From Methanothrix sp. (GTDB lineage Archaea > Halobacteriota > Methanosarcinia > Methanotrichales > Methanotrichaceae): a DNA stretch of 64,000 nt. Each line of letters starts with the position of its first letter. The first letter of the stretch is position 1. A program made the position numbers and the translations under genes. The stretch covers positions 62,001-126,000 of the forward strand of contig NZ_JADJJX010000003.1 in NCBI RefSeq assembly GCF_016706325.1. The letters run 5' to 3'. Shown piece after piece: positions 27,098 to 36,899 of this stretch. The notes below the pieces were generated by a model that saw only the letters and a list, made by a program, of their open reading frames with translations, made no database searches and was not told the DNA's origin.

Positions 27098-27421
27098 ATG
27101 AGCAATAATGATGAAGATCTATCCACCTTTCTCATGGGCTATGGATTCACAGAGGATGAGCTTTTTGCAGTAACCTATGAGCTCAATTCCTTCCGCTCTA
27201 TTCCCGAGACGACTGTGAAAAGGTACCTCATCCGGGTCCTTCAGACCATAAACGAGGATGATCGAGCGGCCTTTTTAAAAGGGATCCTGGTCGGCGTGGC
27301 GATAAAAAATGCTGTAGATGCTTTGAATGATGCCTTGGATGAGGAAGATATCACCGATGAGGAGATGAGAGTGGCAAGGGAGATTGAGAGATTGCAGGGT
27401 TTAGATCGAGAGGGTCAGTAA
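27098..27421 (+). CDS. Hypothetical small acidic protein, 107 aa
   Basis: The protein is acidic and mostly helical (MGYGFTEDELFAVTYELNSF, RYLIRVLQTINEDDRAAFLKGILVGVAIKNAVDALNDAL). It has no cysteines, membrane segment or catalytic motif. The start ATG at 27098 is not preceded by an obvious ribosome-binding site. It stands alone between the AT-rich gap and the end of uvrA. I do not recognise the family. Confidence 0.6.
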   Translation: MSNNDEDLSTFLMGYGFTEDELFAVTYELNSFRSIPETTVKRYLIRVLQTINEDDRAAFLKGILVGVAIKNAVDALNDALDEEDITDEEMRVAREIERLQGLDREGQ

Positions 27422-27466
27422 TGCAATTCTGATATCCCAGGCTCGATCATGCAATTGGCCCCGTAT

Positions 27467-30397
27467 CTACATCCTCGCCGCACAGGCCATCCTCTTCTGC
27501 TCGCTCGGCGCATCACTGGCCGAAGGGACTGTCTCTTCCTCTATCTTCAGCCTCTCCCTCAGGAATCGGCCGGTATGGCTCCTCTTCACCCGCGCCACCT
27601 CCTCCGGGGTGCCGATGGCCACCACCCTGCCCCCGGCATCTCCTCCTTCCGGCCCCATATCGATGATGTAGTCTGCTGACTTGATCACATCCAGGTTGTG
27701 CTCGATCACCACCACTGTATTCCCTTTGGCCACCAGATCATCGAGGACCTGGATCAGCCTCTTCACATCATCGAAGTGCAGCCCGGTGGTCGGCTCATCG
27801 AGGAGGTAGACCGTCCTGCCCGTCCCCCTCTTGGCCAGCTCACGGGTCAGCTTGATCCTCTGGGCCTCGCCCCCGGAGAGGGTGGTCGAGCTCTGGCCCA
27901 GCTTGATGTAGCCCAGCCCCACTCCCAGAAGGGTGTCCAGCTTGCTCCTTATGGCCGGGATATTCTCGAAGTGCTCCCTTGCCTCCTCCACTGTCATATC
28001 CAGAACCTGGGCGATTGATTTACCCTTGTACTTGACCTCCAGTGTCTCCTGGTTGTAGCGGCTCCCTTTGCATTCCTCGCACTCGATATAGACATCGGCC
28101 AGAAAGTTCATCTCGATCTTGATCAGGCCATCTCCATGGCAGTTCTCACACCGGCCGCCCTGGACATTGAAAGAGAAGCGACCGCCCTTGTAACCCCGGA
28201 CCCGCGCCTCCTTTGTCTGGGCAAAGGCCTGGCGGATGGGATCGAAGACCTTGGTGTAGGTGGCGGGATTGGAGCGGGGCGTCCTGCCGATGGGGCTCTG
28301 ATCGATGACGATCACCTTGTCCACCTCAGCGTCGAAGCTGATATGGTCGTATTCTCCCGGGCTCTCACTGGAGTGATAGATCCTCTTCATCAAAGCCCGG
28401 TAGAGGGTGTCATAGATCAGGGTGGACTTGCCCGATCCCGAGACGCCAGTGACCACCGTCAGGATGCCGAGGGGAATGTCCACATCGATATTCTTGAGGT
28501 TGTTCTCCCGGCAGCCTGAAAGATGGATGAACTTATGGCTCCGCCTCCTCTTTGCCGGCACATCGATCCTCTTTTTGCCGCAGAGGTACTGGCCGGTCAG
28601 GGATTTGGGATTGGCCTCAATCTCCACCGGGGTGCCCTCGGCCACCACATAGCCGCCATGGATTCCCGCCCCCGGTCCGATGTCCAGAACATGATCGGCA
28701 TTGCGGATGGTATCCTCATCATGCTCGACCACAATCAGTGTGTTTCCCAGGTCTCTGAGCTTCTTTAGGGTCTCTATCAGCCGGGAGTTGTCCCGCTGAT
28801 GCAGGCCGATGGAGGGCTCATCCAGAACGTAAAGGACGCCGGTCAGGTTCGAGCCTATCTGGGTGGCCAGGCGGATGCGTTGTGCCTCCCCCCCAGAGAG
28901 GGAGCCGGCGTTTCGAGAGAGGGTCAGATATCCCAGGCCCACGTGCTCTAAGAAGCCCAGACGGGAGCGGATCTCCTTTAAGACCTGGCGGGCGATCTCC
29001 CTATCCTTGGCTGAGAGCCTCTCATCGAGATGCAGGAAGAACTGATTGCAGTCGCTCACCGATAGGTCTGATACATCTGCAATGGAACGGTCCAGGATCT
29101 TGACTGCCAGGATCTTCTCCTTCAGCCTTTTTCCCTGGCAGGAAGGGCAGGGCAGGACCCGCATGAACCTCTCCAGCTCCTCCCGGCGGTACTCGGAGCT
29201 GGTCTGGCTGTAGAGTCGGATGCTCTGCGGTATCAGCCCCTCCCACTGGGAGCGGTGCGACCAATAGACGTCACCGTTCTTCATGCTCATATTCATGCGG
29301 ATCTTATCATCTGATCCGTACATCAGGGCATCATACTGCTCTGAGGTGAGATCCTTGATCGGCGTGAAGATATCGAAACCGAAGTGCTTGGCCACTGCTG
29401 CCAGGTGCTGGCCCCGCCAGCCATCGATGATATTGCGATACAGGGCTACTGCTCCGTCGGCGATACAGCGATCTTTGTCCGGTATGATCAGGTCGGGGTC
29501 GAACTCCATTCTGAAGCCCAGGCCGTTGCAGGACTCGCAGGCTCCAAAGGGGCTGTTGAAGGAGAACATGCGCGGCTGCAGCTCCTCGAAGACCAGGCCG
29601 CAGACCGGGCAGGCCATGCGGGCGGAGTAGACCCTCTCCCTTCCATTCTCATCCAGGACATAGACCAGCCCTTCAGCCTTCTTCAGGGCCTTCTCGATCG
29701 CCTCCACCAGGCGGGACTTATCCTCTCCCGGGTCCAGCCGGTCTATCACCACATCGATATTGTGTTTTCTGTACCGGTCAAGCTCTATCTCCTCGTCAGT
29801 TCTGATTATCTGGCCGTTCAGCCTCACCCGGGCGAAGCCCTCGGCGTTCAGATCTTTGAGCAACTGGCCATAGGTTCCCTTCTTCTGGCGGATGACAGGG
29901 GCGAGGATGGTGACCATTCTATCCTCTTCACTCCTCCCCTCTTCCTTTTTCCCCTCTTCCTTTTTCTTCATCTCCTCCAGGATGCTGACGGCGATTCTCT
30001 CCGGCGACTGGGACTCGATTCGTATTCCGTGCTCCGGACAGTGGGGGACGCCTATTCTGGCGTAGAGCAGGCGGAGGTAGTCGTATATCTCGGTCACCGT
30101 TCCCACAGTGCTGCGGGGGTTTTTGGAGGTGGTCTTCTGCTCGATGGATATGGCGGGGGAGAGGCCATCTATGGAGTCCACATCGGGCTTGTCCATCTGG
30201 CCCAGGAACTGGCGGGCATAGGCGGAGAGGGATTCCACATATCGGCGCTGGCCCTCAGCGTAGATGGTATCGAAGGCCAGGGTGGATTTGCCCGAGCCTG
30301 AGACGCCGGTGATGACGATCAGGCTGTCCCGGGGAAGCTTGACATCGATGTTTTTCAGGTTGTGCTCGCGGGCACCTTTTATTATGATTGATTTCAT
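27467..30397 (-). CDS. uvrA: Excinuclease ABC subunit A
   Basis: The 976-aa protein has two ABC ATPase modules, each with a GVSGSGKST Walker A motif and an LSGGEAQRI signature. Zinc knuckles CPVCG...CESCNG and CENCHG...CEECKG are present, as is the insertion domain between them. UvrA scans DNA for bulky lesions and loads UvrB for nucleotide excision repair. uvrB and uvrC are not in the window. Length is normal; the C-terminal tail carries extra charged residues. Archaeal uvrABC genes are thought to derive from bacteria. Confidence 0.97.
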   Translation of the reverse strand: MKSIIIKGAREHNLKNIDVKLPRDSLIVITGVSGSGKSTLAFDTIYAEGQRRYVESLSAYARQFLGQMDKPDVDSIDGLSPAISIEQKTTSKNPRSTVGTVTEIYDYLRLLYARIGVPHCPEHGIRIESQSPERIAVSILEEMKKKEEGKKEEGRSEEDRMVTILAPVIRQKKGTYGQLLKDLNAEGFARVRLNGQIIRTDEEIELDRYRKHNIDVVIDRLDPGEDKSRLVEAIEKALKKAEGLVYVLDENGRERVYSARMACPVCGLVFEELQPRMFSFNSPFGACESCNGLGFRMEFDPDLIIPDKDRCIADGAVALYRNIIDGWRGQHLAAVAKHFGFDIFTPIKDLTSEQYDALMYGSDDKIRMNMSMKNGDVYWSHRSQWEGLIPQSIRLYSQTSSEYRREELERFMRVLPCPSCQGKRLKEKILAVKILDRSIADVSDLSVSDCNQFFLHLDERLSAKDREIARQVLKEIRSRLGFLEHVGLGYLTLSRNAGSLSGGEAQRIRLATQIGSNLTGVLYVLDEPSIGLHQRDNSRLIETLKKLRDLGNTLIVVEHDEDTIRNADHVLDIGPGAGIHGGYVVAEGTPVEIEANPKSLTGQYLCGKKRIDVPAKRRRSHKFIHLSGCRENNLKNIDVDIPLGILTVVTGVSGSGKSTLIYDTLYRALMKRIYHSSESPGEYDHISFDAEVDKVIVIDQSPIGRTPRSNPATYTKVFDPIRQAFAQTKEARVRGYKGGRFSFNVQGGRCENCHGDGLIKIEMNFLADVYIECEECKGSRYNQETLEVKYKGKSIAQVLDMTVEEAREHFENIPAIRSKLDTLLGVGLGYIKLGQSSTTLSGGEAQRIKLTRELAKRGTGRTVYLLDEPTTGLHFDDVKRLIQVLDDLVAKGNTVVVIEHNLDVIKSADYIIDMGPEGGDAGGRVVAIGTPEEVARVKRSHTGRFLRERLKIEEETVPSASDAPSEQKRMACAARM

Positions 30398-30423
30398 ATT
30401 AAATTCTATATAGTATGACCACT

Positions 30424-31059
30424 CTAGCCAACTCTGCTGATGGTGGCTGTTCCGTATCCAGTAAGGGCACCATAGCGATAAGCAGTGTACTTGGCGGGCA
30501 CATTCAATTTGCTGAGATCGAAGGATATGGAATAAAGCTCAGCGCCGCTCTCCGGCAGGATGTCAAGGCTCATGGTGTTGCCGGATGCAGTCCCGCTGGC
30601 CAGGGCCATCTGGGTGGTCTTGGCGGCAGTGAGGCTCCCCCGGCCAAATAGCCTGGTTCCGCTCTGATGGAGCTCCAAAGCGATGCTCTGGCCCTCAGAG
30701 AGCTGGAGGAGCCATCTTCCTGAAAAACCGGTCAGAGCGGTGTTCGTGGCGGGAGGAGCAGTCACAGCCGTCGCAGGGGGGCTGGAGAGGCTCTTTGGGA
30801 CAGGGGTGTTGTATGCGCTGTATCTTCCCAATGTGGTCTTGCCGGAGGTTGATCCCAGGGGGGAGACGGGTTTGGATGAATAAGCGGCAGGTGCTGATGT
30901 TGCGCCGGCGCCGACCTTCATCATGAATATGGGGTCGGTGAAGTATTTGCCAGCGTCGCCTGTATAGCTTCCCACATATCCGCCCTCCAGATAATCGCTG
31001 GCGCTGCCGGGCAGGGCCAGGATGGAGAGAAGAGCCAGAATGCCGAGTATCTTTATCAT
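30424..31059 (-). CDS. Secreted protein with beta-rich C-terminal domain
   Basis: I start at the ATG at 31059 (MIKILGILALLSILALPGSAS), which gives a clean Sec signal peptide; a longer frame begins at 31089. A proline/serine/threonine-rich linker (about 60-115) leads to a C-terminal domain with SGRWLLQLSEGQSIALELHQSGTRLFGRGSL, which looks like a small antiparallel beta domain. No family is recognised. It lies 26 bp upstream of uvrA on the same strand but is probably a separate unit. Confidence 0.65.
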   Translation of the reverse strand: MIKILGILALLSILALPGSASDYLEGGYVGSYTGDAGKYFTDPIFMMKVGAGATSAPAAYSSKPVSPLGSTSGKTTLGRYSAYNTPVPKSLSSPPATAVTAPPATNTALTGFSGRWLLQLSEGQSIALELHQSGTRLFGRGSLTAAKTTQMALASGTASGNTMSLDILPESGAELYSISFDLSKLNVPAKYTAYRYGALTGYGTATISRVG

Positions 31060-31404
31060 GTCTCTCACTGATCCAGTGGCGTTCGTCAATTAACTTAAAG
31101 ATAACCGTCGAATATTGAGGAGGGAATTCTGGAGGGAAATTCGGGATGTGGCCCGCGCCGCCCGGTGGCGGGGAGGGCTATCCAGGGGAGGGGTGGGGGG
31201 GCGATGGGAGGGATGGGCGGGCTCATTGCACTCTATGGCGAAAGCGGGATGCTCGGGCCTCACCATCTGGGCACAAAAGAGGATTTTCTGCAGTATATTT
31301 CCCACACAATTCAGCGAGGGGCTAATATAGGCGGGATATTATAACACGCATCCAGCAAATAGCTTTATCTACAGGCTAACTTATTATCTGGGGAGGGAAA
31401 GAAG
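31060..31404. other. Intergenic region before the CRISPR-Cas island
   Basis: A GC-rich, G-heavy stretch (31115-31215) is followed by AT-rich DNA with TATA-like words (GCTTTATC near 31362) and a GGGGAGGG ribosome-binding site at 31390-31397. No gene or CRISPR repeat is visible. The promoter of the cas operon, or of the small gene at 31405, is probably here. Confidence 0.5.
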
Positions 31405-31668
31405 TTGGCCATTCTGCCTGATTGGTCGAAATGCATTATCGATGTTTCTCAAATGGAGAGGGAGGGATATTTTCATCGACTTGCATGGGCTAGAGTCCAG
31501 CACCCAGTAAGCCTTCTGGCCTTGCCGGATGGGGAAGCTTTTTGGGTGGTTGGAGTGGCGCGGCCCAGCTACCGTCTTCCGGGAGCGGAGAGCGGAGGGG
31601 TGCTAGTGGAGGATGAAGCAAGGCAGCAGATGATGTTGAGAGGGAATGGGAGAATTTCAGAGTCTTGA
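31405..31668 (+). CDS. Hypothetical 87-aa protein upstream of the cas genes
   Basis: The frame starts with TTG at 31405, seven bases after GGGAGG, and encodes AILPDWSKCIIDVSQMEREGYFHRLAWARV and on. It has no signal peptide or membrane segment. I do not recognise it. The strong ribosome-binding site and its position 94 bp upstream of cmr1 make it a possible first gene of the operon. It may equally be a remnant. Confidence 0.35.
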   Translation: MAILPDWSKCIIDVSQMEREGYFHRLAWARVQHPVSLLALPDGEAFWVVGVARPSYRLPGAESGGVLVEDEARQQMMLRGNGRISES

Positions 31669-31761
31669 TCATCAAAGGGCAATTTGGATGAGAGCATGGC
31701 AGATGCAGATGGTACATGAGGTGACTTTGGCATCGCATATGAGTTATGAAGGGTGATAATT

Positions 31762-32784
31762 ATGCAAATTAAGATTCAGACTCTGACGCCACTTTGGACC
31801 GGCGGTGTGGACGGCAAAATGGACCGCATCCATGAGACGGGCATCATTGGAAGCATGCGCTGGTGGTATGAGGCAATAGTGCGGGGACTGGGGGGGTGGG
31901 CATGTGATCCAACGTCTGATAATAAATGTCGTTATAATCCAAGAGATATTCGCTCCCCTAAAGAGCAGTTATGTCCTGCATGCTATGTGTTTGGCGCTAC
32001 TGGTTGGAGGCGACAGTTTCGGTTGGAGGTTATAGAAAATGCTATCTCAGATGCATCAATTCAGCGTTTAATTAAAGCAAATCGGAGGTATACTTATACT
32101 AATAAAAGCGGGAAAAAACACACTCGTACTCCTAAATGGTACTTTGAAACGCCAAAAGCCGGCCAGATATCTATAGAGGCTTATAGCCTGTCTCAGGGCT
32201 TCCAACTCGGGATTATTGAGGGATTGCTTCAGTTCATGATCGAATGGACTGCACTGGGAGCAAAAGCACAGATGGGATTTGGAGTGATGCAGCCGATAAG
32301 TGATCGGCTTGATGCCAATGTTTTCTTGAATTGCATAAAAGGAATAGATAACAATCACAACTCTAATTATTTACCATCTCTGCAAAATATTTTCTTGGCT
32401 AAAATTCAACTACAAAATGCTAATGACCGAGATATATTTGATCTAAAATATGATCTTCGCCAATTGTTTGCGGTAGATGATAATTTACGTCATTTTATTA
32501 TGGGCACTATCAAAGGCCAGCGGACCGCATCCAAGATTAAGGTCTCTCGTCCCTATGACAATGGCTTAATTCGTGTTTGGGGTTGGATTCCAGAGAAGGC
32601 CTCAGTCTATTCAGAGAAGTGGAATAGAGAGAGCATTCTGCAGTGTATATACGGGCATCTGGATAGTTATTACTCTTTAAAAGTATGGCGCGAGATGAGT
32701 TCGGTGAGAGATAAAGTCGATAAAAATCAAGAAGATCCGCGTATATTTCTCAAGAGCCTTCTGAAAGTTGCTGTCAGTGAGTGA
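31762..32784 (+). CDS. cmr1: CRISPR type III RAMP protein Cmr1 (Cas7 group)
   Basis: The 340-aa protein has the Cmr1 signature: TLTPLWTGGVDGKMDRIHETGIIGSMRWWYEA at the N-terminus and CPACYVFGATGWRRQFRL. Cmr1 sits at the tail of the type III effector complex and helps hold the target RNA. I start at the ATG at 31762 because AAGGGTGAT precedes it; a GTG lies at 31753. The gene is clearly more AT-rich than the surrounding housekeeping genes. Its stop overlaps the next start. Confidence 0.9.
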   Translation: MQIKIQTLTPLWTGGVDGKMDRIHETGIIGSMRWWYEAIVRGLGGWACDPTSDNKCRYNPRDIRSPKEQLCPACYVFGATGWRRQFRLEVIENAISDASIQRLIKANRRYTYTNKSGKKHTRTPKWYFETPKAGQISIEAYSLSQGFQLGIIEGLLQFMIEWTALGAKAQMGFGVMQPISDRLDANVFLNCIKGIDNNHNSNYLPSLQNIFLAKIQLQNANDRDIFDLKYDLRQLFAVDDNLRHFIMGTIKGQRTASKIKVSRPYDNGLIRVWGWIPEKASVYSEKWNRESILQCIYGHLDSYYSLKVWREMSSVRDKVDKNQEDPRIFLKSLLKVAVSE

Positions 32785-33977
32785 TGCAAATGGATAATCG
32801 GATGACTTATCAGGAGTGGCCCACTTGGATTTATGCCCAACAAAAAAAAGAGGTTAGTGACCGGATTCAGGAGGTAGTATGTAAGCCATCAAAACGTGAG
32901 ATGTGGATGGTCAATCATCTAACGCCATATCTCTTCAAAAGTGATGAACCTCTTTTCAAGGGTATCGAGAGAGCTACAATTTTCTATCGAGCTTATGAAT
33001 CTCTGAACAAAATCACAACAGATAGAAGTAGGAAGGTATACAAATGGAGCGATGATATAAGGAGCGTTTATCGTGCAAAATTAGTTCCTAAACAGGAAAT
33101 ATCTCTTAATGATCTAGAAAAATTTCAGCCAGGAATACCTCATGATTTTAGCTCAATTTTCCCTCCTAGCTCCTGGTCCCTCCACCTCTCCTTCACCCTG
33201 CGCAAGCCCTACATCAGCCGAGATGATACCGACTTCTATATCCTGGACAATCCGGTGAAGAAGGAATGGATCTTCAAGGTCCCCTACATCGCTCCCAGTC
33301 AGTGGAAGGGCGCGCTTAGATCAGCGATGATGCAGGAGCTGGTATCCGGGCTAAATTGCGGACAGATCGATGAGGGTGGTTTTAAGGAGGAGCGGCTACG
33401 ACTCTGGCGGCTCTTTGGCAACGAAAAAGATGGCACATCAGATTTCCTGAACCGCTCCCTTGCCCGCCACCTCATGGGATCGATGCCCGAAGATGAGGAG
33501 GGAAAGCACGAATGGAAAAAACGTCTGGAAGCCAAGACGAAAGAAGTTGATGAGAGCTTCGAATCGGAGCTTAGCCACAGAGGCTACCACGTGGGCGACA
33601 TCGAGGGCTTCCAGGGCTGCCTGCACTTCTATCCCACTTATTTCGACCGGATTGGGCTGGAGGTGATCAACCCCCATGATCGGGAGACAGGCGCAGGAAA
33701 GAATCCCATCTATTTCGAGTGCGTGCCCGCCGGCACCAAAGGCACATTCACACTGCTCTACGTGCCCCTATTTGGGCCCGAAGTGACCGAAGAGGAGGCA
33801 AAAGCGGATCTGAAGGCGGTGGCAAGAGGCGTCAAGGCGATGATGACCCGCTATGGCTTTGGAGCAAAGACTAGCAGTGGGTTTGGCGTAGTGGATGAGG
33901 AGCAGGTGAACGCAATGTTAGAGCCCAAGGGCTATCAAGATATTTGGCAAGAGGCTTGGTCGGAGGCGGCCAGATGA
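32784..33977 (+). CDS. cmr6: CRISPR type III RAMP protein, Cmr6-like (Cas7 group)
   Basis: The product, about 397 aa, has a RAMP domain in its second half: FTLRKPYISRDDTDFYILDNPVKKEWIFKVPYIAPSQWKGALRSAMMQEL, IEGFQGCLHFYPTYF and a glycine-rich end RYGFGAKTSSGFGVV. By type and by position between cmr1 and the cas10-like gene I call it Cmr6. The N-terminal 120 codons are AT-rich; from about 33160 the composition switches abruptly to GC-rich. Starts at 32781 (GTG), 32784 (ATG) and 32790 (ATG) are all possible. Confidence 0.75.
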   Translation: MQMDNRMTYQEWPTWIYAQQKKEVSDRIQEVVCKPSKREMWMVNHLTPYLFKSDEPLFKGIERATIFYRAYESLNKITTDRSRKVYKWSDDIRSVYRAKLVPKQEISLNDLEKFQPGIPHDFSSIFPPSSWSLHLSFTLRKPYISRDDTDFYILDNPVKKEWIFKVPYIAPSQWKGALRSAMMQELVSGLNCGQIDEGGFKEERLRLWRLFGNEKDGTSDFLNRSLARHLMGSMPEDEEGKHEWKKRLEAKTKEVDESFESELSHRGYHVGDIEGFQGCLHFYPTYFDRIGLEVINPHDRETGAGKNPIYFECVPAGTKGTFTLLYVPLFGPEVTEEEAKADLKAVARGVKAMMTRYGFGAKTSSGFGVVDEEQVNAMLEPKGYQDIWQEAWSEAAR

Positions 33978-36898
33978 ATGATTTGGATCGTTTGAGTCAA
34001 TGTCGTCAGGGTCTTCTGCTGGCAGAATTGGCAGCATGGTTGCACGATATGGGCAAATGTTCTGATGAGCATATCATAAATCAATCCTCCAATAAACCCG
34101 CAGAATATTCCTTTAATAATAAGAGAGACTACTCGTATTTGCTCGATTCAGCGCCAACTCTCTCTATTCTTGGAGAGAGCATTACAATCAAAGAACTCGT
34201 TGAAGAAGCTAGGCCACGCGTCGTCGATGATATTAATAAATCATGGCTCTTGCGAGCATTGGGACGTTGTCACGGCGCAGCTCATGTTGAAAAAGAAGAA
34301 GCTGAAAAGACAGGAAAACAACTTCAAAATGATACCCGATTGAGCAACGTATTTGGGTTTGAGCAGACTCACTTATCCGATCTGTCCAATCGACTTAAAA
34401 GTTTGCCGTTTTCTTATCTGACAGACCGGGCCCTCTTCCTTCCAGCAGCAGAATTCGCCTTCTCCAAAGCTCCTGGAGAGACCCGACGACCCGAAAACGA
34501 GATCACTCTGTGGGATTGGTCCAGCATGGTAGCTGCGCTTTACAAGTCAGCAGTATCTGGAGCTTTGATCGGATTTAAGCCTGATCCGGCTGATCTAAAT
34601 TGGCGCCTGCTCAGCATTCGCTTTGATGGCTTCTCTTTTTTTGTCCAGAACTCCCGTCTTCCTGACCTATTGTCACGTATAAAATTGCTAAGCCAAATCC
34701 TAGATGAGATACGCCAATTATTAGAGATAGGATATACTCTTGGAACAGAGGTATATCGTGATGAGAATGGTAGCATCTTTGTTGTACCTGGATGCGATAA
34801 AAGCAATTGCACTTTTGACCTGCTTACTTTGCAAGGCAGAGGCAAAAAGCTGATCGACCAGATTTTGGACAAGAGCTTCTCAGTAGTCGAGGGAGAACTA
34901 GTTCCCGAAATCAATATTGATTCGAAGCCATGGTGGGGTCAAGATCCCCTTCATATGAAAAAGAAGAGGCAAGGAGTTAGGCCTGACGATGAACTGCCAC
35001 CCGTATCGAATCACTTGAAGCGGGCAATTTCATGTCCTAAACCAGATTGGGTTCGAAGCCAATGGGCTATCCAAGAAGAAATCTGCACTGTATGCGGCCT
35101 GCGACCCCAAGGACCCAGCGAGAAGTCAAAGGAAAGGTATGTCTGTGATGTATGTGAGCAGCGCCGCACGGACCGCTCTAAGGAGTGGGCTACTGAGAAG
35201 CTAAACACTACCATATGGATTGACGAGGTGGCAGACATCAATGGACGTCTCGCCCTGATCGTTGGCAACTTCGATCTAAGTAAATGGCTCAGCGGTGATC
35301 TGGTCCTCACCCTAACAGTTAGCAATCCGGCCAATGCTCAAAACAAAACCGCTGACCAGGTTTCAAAGAACCCCTCCTTCGCCCGCCTTCGCCGCATCTG
35401 GGAGACCACACAAGGATTCTGGCTGGATGTCTATCCTACAGATAAAGCAGAGAATATTCAAGAGTCGCTTGTAAATGAAACAGTCGGAATGGCTGGGGCA
35501 CGCTTGGAGATAAGGGGCACGATTCGGCAAAGGAATGGAACTTATACACCAGGCCCCTATCATGCCTATGATCTAGTCTTGCCAAAAGGCATTAAATTGA
35601 GCGTTTCTTGGGATCCAGAAACAGACAGGAGTACGGAACCCAAAGGACGTTTTATTTCCATCGATAATCTGATCTACTTAGTTTCGCTGGCAGGTGACAA
35701 AGCTCCTCCTAGAGATAAGGATGAAAGAGAAGAAGATTACAGCATGCGTCTGCACAGATGGGCTGTCGAAGGGTTAAAAGAGCTGATCCAGGGGACCCTT
35801 ACTATTGAAGAGGCCACTGGTTATGGTGGAAAAGCCAAGGAGTGGGGCGAGATCGAAGTCGACTGCATAAATATTATCCCTAATAGTCAGTACACTCCTG
35901 CTATCCCTATCTTAGCAGAGCCTCGCACCTTTATGGCTTTGGTTCCCGCAGACAAAGCATTAAAAACTGTCGAGGAAATCAAAGCCAAGTACGAGCGAGA
36001 GATGGGCAAGGTCCGAAACCGCCTTCCATTGCACTTATGCATTGTCTACGCCCACAGGCGCACACCCTTGCGGGCGATCCTTGACGCCGGACGGAGGATG
36101 CTAAAACAGAGCGCCAGGCCCGATGGCTGGAAGGTGGTGTGCGCTGCCCGAAAGCTGGCAGATAGAGGTGATACGCTACCAGAGAGGTTCAGCGCGGACA
36201 GAGCAGGACAGTTCAAAGAATGGCTGGAGATCCTTCTGGAGAGGGATGGCCGCAAAGCTAACTGGCTAGTCCCAGCGATGATGGGCGATGGCCAGACTCT
36301 TGATCAATGGTATCCTTATGTGTTCATCAACGGCAGCGAGCCGGTGGATAGAGATCGCCGATTCAAGGCGCCCAACCCCTGGACTGGCTCCGATGGCTGG
36401 CTGGTCCATGTCGCTGATCTGAAGACAGATGACCTGGTCTATTTCAACCCAGCCACCCTGGACTTTCAGTGGCTGGACAGCGCTGGCCGGCGCTTCGAGA
36501 TATCTTATGACGGTGGCCAGCGCCGCAACCTGTCCCGCCGCCCATACCTGCTGGAAGAGCTGGAAACGCTGGAGCATATCTGGAAGACCCTGAAGGATCA
36601 CTTGAGCAAGAACCAGATCTACATCCTGCGAGATCTCATTGAGGCCAAAAGGGAGGATTGGAAGGTTAAGACAGCAAACCCAGTGAGAGAAGATGTCTTC
36701 TGGCGTTTCTGCCGTAATGCTCTCGCAAATGCCCAATGGACTAAAGGCAAAAAAGATAGAAGAGAGGATAGGCTGCCCTGGGAATCCGAAGAAAAAGATC
36801 GCAAGGATTGGCTTGACCAGTGGGCGGATTATGCCGTTAGAGGCTGGATTACAGATGCTATAGAAATATATTTACAGATCATGAAAGAGGAGGTTTAA
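33974..36898 (+). CDS. csx11: Cas10/Csx11-like large subunit with intact HD and no GGDD cyclase motif
   Basis: This 974-aa protein is the large subunit of the effector. It has an HD pair (H24-D25 in AAWLHDMGK), a zinc ribbon (C371/C374 and C391/C394), a first palm segment near residue 425 (LALIVGNFDLSKWLSGD) and a second near residue 647 (AEPRTFMALVPADKAL). In active Cas10 the last segment reads AGGDDxLALLPxDKAL, so the catalytic GGDD is replaced. Loss of the cyclase motif with this gene order fits the Csx11/MTH326-like subunit of type III-C. The start ATG overlaps the previous stop (ATGA). Confidence 0.85.
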   Translation: MNDLDRLSQCRQGLLLAELAAWLHDMGKCSDEHIINQSSNKPAEYSFNNKRDYSYLLDSAPTLSILGESITIKELVEEARPRVVDDINKSWLLRALGRCHGAAHVEKEEAEKTGKQLQNDTRLSNVFGFEQTHLSDLSNRLKSLPFSYLTDRALFLPAAEFAFSKAPGETRRPENEITLWDWSSMVAALYKSAVSGALIGFKPDPADLNWRLLSIRFDGFSFFVQNSRLPDLLSRIKLLSQILDEIRQLLEIGYTLGTEVYRDENGSIFVVPGCDKSNCTFDLLTLQGRGKKLIDQILDKSFSVVEGELVPEINIDSKPWWGQDPLHMKKKRQGVRPDDELPPVSNHLKRAISCPKPDWVRSQWAIQEEICTVCGLRPQGPSEKSKERYVCDVCEQRRTDRSKEWATEKLNTTIWIDEVADINGRLALIVGNFDLSKWLSGDLVLTLTVSNPANAQNKTADQVSKNPSFARLRRIWETTQGFWLDVYPTDKAENIQESLVNETVGMAGARLEIRGTIRQRNGTYTPGPYHAYDLVLPKGIKLSVSWDPETDRSTEPKGRFISIDNLIYLVSLAGDKAPPRDKDEREEDYSMRLHRWAVEGLKELIQGTLTIEEATGYGGKAKEWGEIEVDCINIIPNSQYTPAIPILAEPRTFMALVPADKALKTVEEIKAKYEREMGKVRNRLPLHLCIVYAHRRTPLRAILDAGRRMLKQSARPDGWKVVCAARKLADRGDTLPERFSADRAGQFKEWLEILLERDGRKANWLVPAMMGDGQTLDQWYPYVFINGSEPVDRDRRFKAPNPWTGSDGWLVHVADLKTDDLVYFNPATLDFQWLDSAGRRFEISYDGGQRRNLSRRPYLLEELETLEHIWKTLKDHLSKNQIYILRDLIEAKREDWKVKTANPVREDVFWRFCRNALANAQWTKGKKDRREDRLPWESEEKDRKDWLDQWADYAVRGWITDAIEIYLQIMKEEV

Positions 36899-36899
36899 G

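Noticed and set aside
31405..31668. Fourth csx3-like copy
   Set aside because: The translated sequence lacks the GRAPIW, YDPRLG and THS motifs, so it is listed only as a hypothetical gene.
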